Shown here piece by piece: positions 62,719 to 64,000 of a stretch of DNA of 64,000 nt. Under the pieces are notes generated by a model. That model had not been told where the DNA came from, searched no databases, and was given only the letters and a program-made list of their open reading frames with translations. This DNA is from Acidobacteriota bacterium (GTDB lineage Bacteria; Acidobacteriota; Blastocatellia; Pyrinomonadales; Pyrinomonadaceae): NCBI GenBank assembly GCA_020199775.1, contig JAIVJZ010000010.1, positions 1-64,000 on the forward strand, given 5' to 3'. Numbering within the stretch: the first letter of the stretch is position 1; the number at the start of each line of letters is the position of its first letter. Both the position numbers and the translations under genes were made by a program.

Positions 62719-64000
62719 TTAAAAGCGGAACTTCAAACCGGCCTGCACGAGGCGCGGGCTGCTCGGCAAGATGCCGCGCGCGCGGTCGACGATGTAAGTG
62801 CGGTCGAAGAGGTTCTTGGCGGTGACGAAAAAGGTCGAACGCAACTGCTCGACGTTGTAGTTGACCGCCGCGTTCCAGACCGCATAACCGGGCACGGGGC
62901 CGAGTTGCCCGTCGGCGCGTGGCGACGTGCGAAAGTTCAGATCGTCACCGAACTGCCTGCCGACGTAGACGCCTTCGAGCAGCGCGTCGACGCCGGAGGG
63001 GTGCGAGTAGCCGAAGTTGGCGTTCAGCAAATTCTCCGGCGCGTAGGGCAGGCGGTTGCCCGTGATCTGGACGCCCGTGAAACCCGCGATGCTGCTGAAG
63101 CGCGTGCCCGTGAACTTCGCGGTGGGGAGGAACGTGTAGGCCACGCGCAGGTAAAAATTGTGCCGGTTGCCGAGCAGCGTGCCGGAGTCTACGCGCCCCG
63201 TAAACTCCGCGCCCTGATGCAGTGTCGAACCGCCGTTCGTGAGCGCGGAGCCGACGCCGCCCGCCAGAGACGCCGGGACGATCTGATTCTCGTAATCCAT
63301 GCGAAACAAAGTGGCCTCGAACTTGAGGCCGCGGCGCGGCGCGGCGCGAAGCCCCAACTCGTAGTTCCAACTGAGTTCCGGGTCGAGTTCGATACTGCCG
63401 CCCGTCGTGTTGTTGATGATGTCCTCGGTGCGCGGCGGCGCGAACCCGCGATGCACGCCCGCGAAGATCGTCAACTGCGCGGCCGGTTGATAGGAGACGC
63501 CGAGGCCGGGAATAACCTGCGTGAGCGCAGTCCGGCCGGAGACGCCGCGCCCCCCGTTGGCGAGCCGGTTGGCGCGCTGAAACTCGATGTGCTCGACGCG
63601 GACGCCCGGCGTGATCGTGAACTTCTCGAAGAAAAAACGGTTCTGCACGAAGCCGGAGTAAGCTTGGTTGCGTCGCTCGTTATCTTCGGCGATGACGCCG
63701 TCGCGCGAGTTGGGCAGGTCGCCGTTCTTCTGCAAACGCTCCTGCGTCTCGTAGTGCGCGCGGACGCCAAAGTCGGTCTCGCTGCGCACGCCGAAGAGGT
63801 TGTGCCTGACGTTCAAATGCGGCTCGACGCCGAAGAAGTAGTACTTGCGCAGACGACCTTCGTTGCCGCAGGTCGTGTTGAGATCGGCGAAGCTGCGGCA
63901 GTCGGGGTCAACGTTCAGACGGTTCGGGCGTTGGGCGGAATTGCTCGACTGCCGCCACCAGTGGCGGCGGAAGTAAGAGCCGTAGAGCGTGGTCGTCAGC
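62719..64000 (-). CDS. TonB-dependent outer-membrane receptor (C-terminal part)
   Basis: The frame is open through the right edge of the window, so at least 427 residues of the C-terminal barrel are present and the plug domain lies outside. Features are FecA-like barrel strands (YYFFGVEPHLNVRHNLFGVR, FTITPGVRVEHIEFQRANR, YQPAAQLTIFAGVHRGFAPP), GLRAAPRRGLKFEATLFRMD, and the ending VQAGLKFRF with terminal Phe, as required for barrel assembly. The substrate is not certain; the extended loops and FecA resemblance suggest an iron chelate. A terminator lies just downstream. Confidence 0.93.
   Translation of the reverse strand, partial: LTTTLYGSYFRRHWWRQSSNSAQRPNRLNVDPDCRSFADLNTTCGNEGRLRKYYFFGVEPHLNVRHNLFGVRSETDFGVRAHYETQERLQKNGDLPNSRDGVIAEDNERRNQAYSGFVQNRFFFEKFTITPGVRVEHIEFQRANRLANGGRGVSGRTALTQVIPGLGVSYQPAAQLTIFAGVHRGFAPPRTEDIINNTTGGSIELDPELSWNYELGLRAAPRRGLKFEATLFRMDYENQIVPASLAGGVGSALTNGGSTLHQGAEFTGRVDSGTLLGNRHNFYLRVAYTFLPTAKFTGTRFSSIAGFTGVQITGNRLPYAPENLLNANFGYSHPSGVDALLEGVYVGRQFGDDLNFRTSPRADGQLGPVPGYAVWNAAVNYNVEQLRSTFFVTAKNLFDRTYIVDRARGILPSSPRLVQAGLKFRF

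Overview
The window is 64 kb of G+C-rich bacterial chromosome from a Gram-negative organism. It carries a TonB-dependent receptor, SurA/PpiD-type and lipoprotein export-type proteins, type IV pilus PilT, and several proteins that end in TonB C-terminal domains. The VWFA-plus-TonB protein, the DUF4388 protein, the FecR/FnIII protein, the paired SYLF proteins and many signal-peptide proteins of unknown function together suggest Acidobacteriota, probably class Blastocatellia. That placement is inferred from protein style; there is no rRNA in the window.

Layout. 1-5 kb: end of an unknown gene, mreB, then a lower-G+C cluster of a thioredoxin/rhodanese membrane protein, a TonB-domain protein and a small secreted Cys-rich protein. 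5-20 kb: GGDEF cyclase, FecR-like protein, TerC, a PPIase chaperone, several secreted proteins of unknown function, a GNAT acetyltransferase, thiolase, a PD-(D/E)XK-like protein and a 360-aa protein of unknown function. 20.3-25.7 kb: an accessory island of three co-directional unknown genes, visibly lower in G+C and flanked by two diverged direct repeats of about 300-380 bp. This is the best candidate for an undescribed system. 25.8-40 kb: housekeeping and regulatory genes (DUF4388 protein, SDR with divergent WYL regulator, pilT, ilvE, M19 dipeptidase, frameshifted nfo, leuS, TlpA-like lipoprotein, CsbD-like protein). 40.2-46.1 kb: a copper-handling module of MerR regulator, CopA ATPase, cupredoxin, two His-rich exported proteins, a PCYCHC-motif lipoprotein and a CDF-like transporter. 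46-54.7 kb: tandem SYLF proteins, POT peptide transporter, lexA, a PfpI/ferritin-like fusion, two histone-H1-like basic proteins, an HNH endonuclease and tRNA-Thr(CGU). 54.8-64 kb: a secreted protein, two small genes (one frameshifted), trmFO, a VWFA/TonB protein, xerC, a DksA/TraR-type protein, an AraC-type regulator and the 3' part of a TonB-dependent receptor.

A second theme is intergenic. At least ten gaps hold long palindromes whose arms are tandem short words, mostly 7 bases and one of 8, for example GATGAGG, CAGAGGT, TTTCAGG or AAGCGGG. The word differs from locus to locus, but within one locus the two arms match. Most of them touch or nearly touch a stop codon.

Two genes (nfo and a small gene at 56.5 kb) read correctly only across a one-base frame change, which could be real decay or assembly error. 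No rRNA, CRISPR array or complete insertion sequence was seen.
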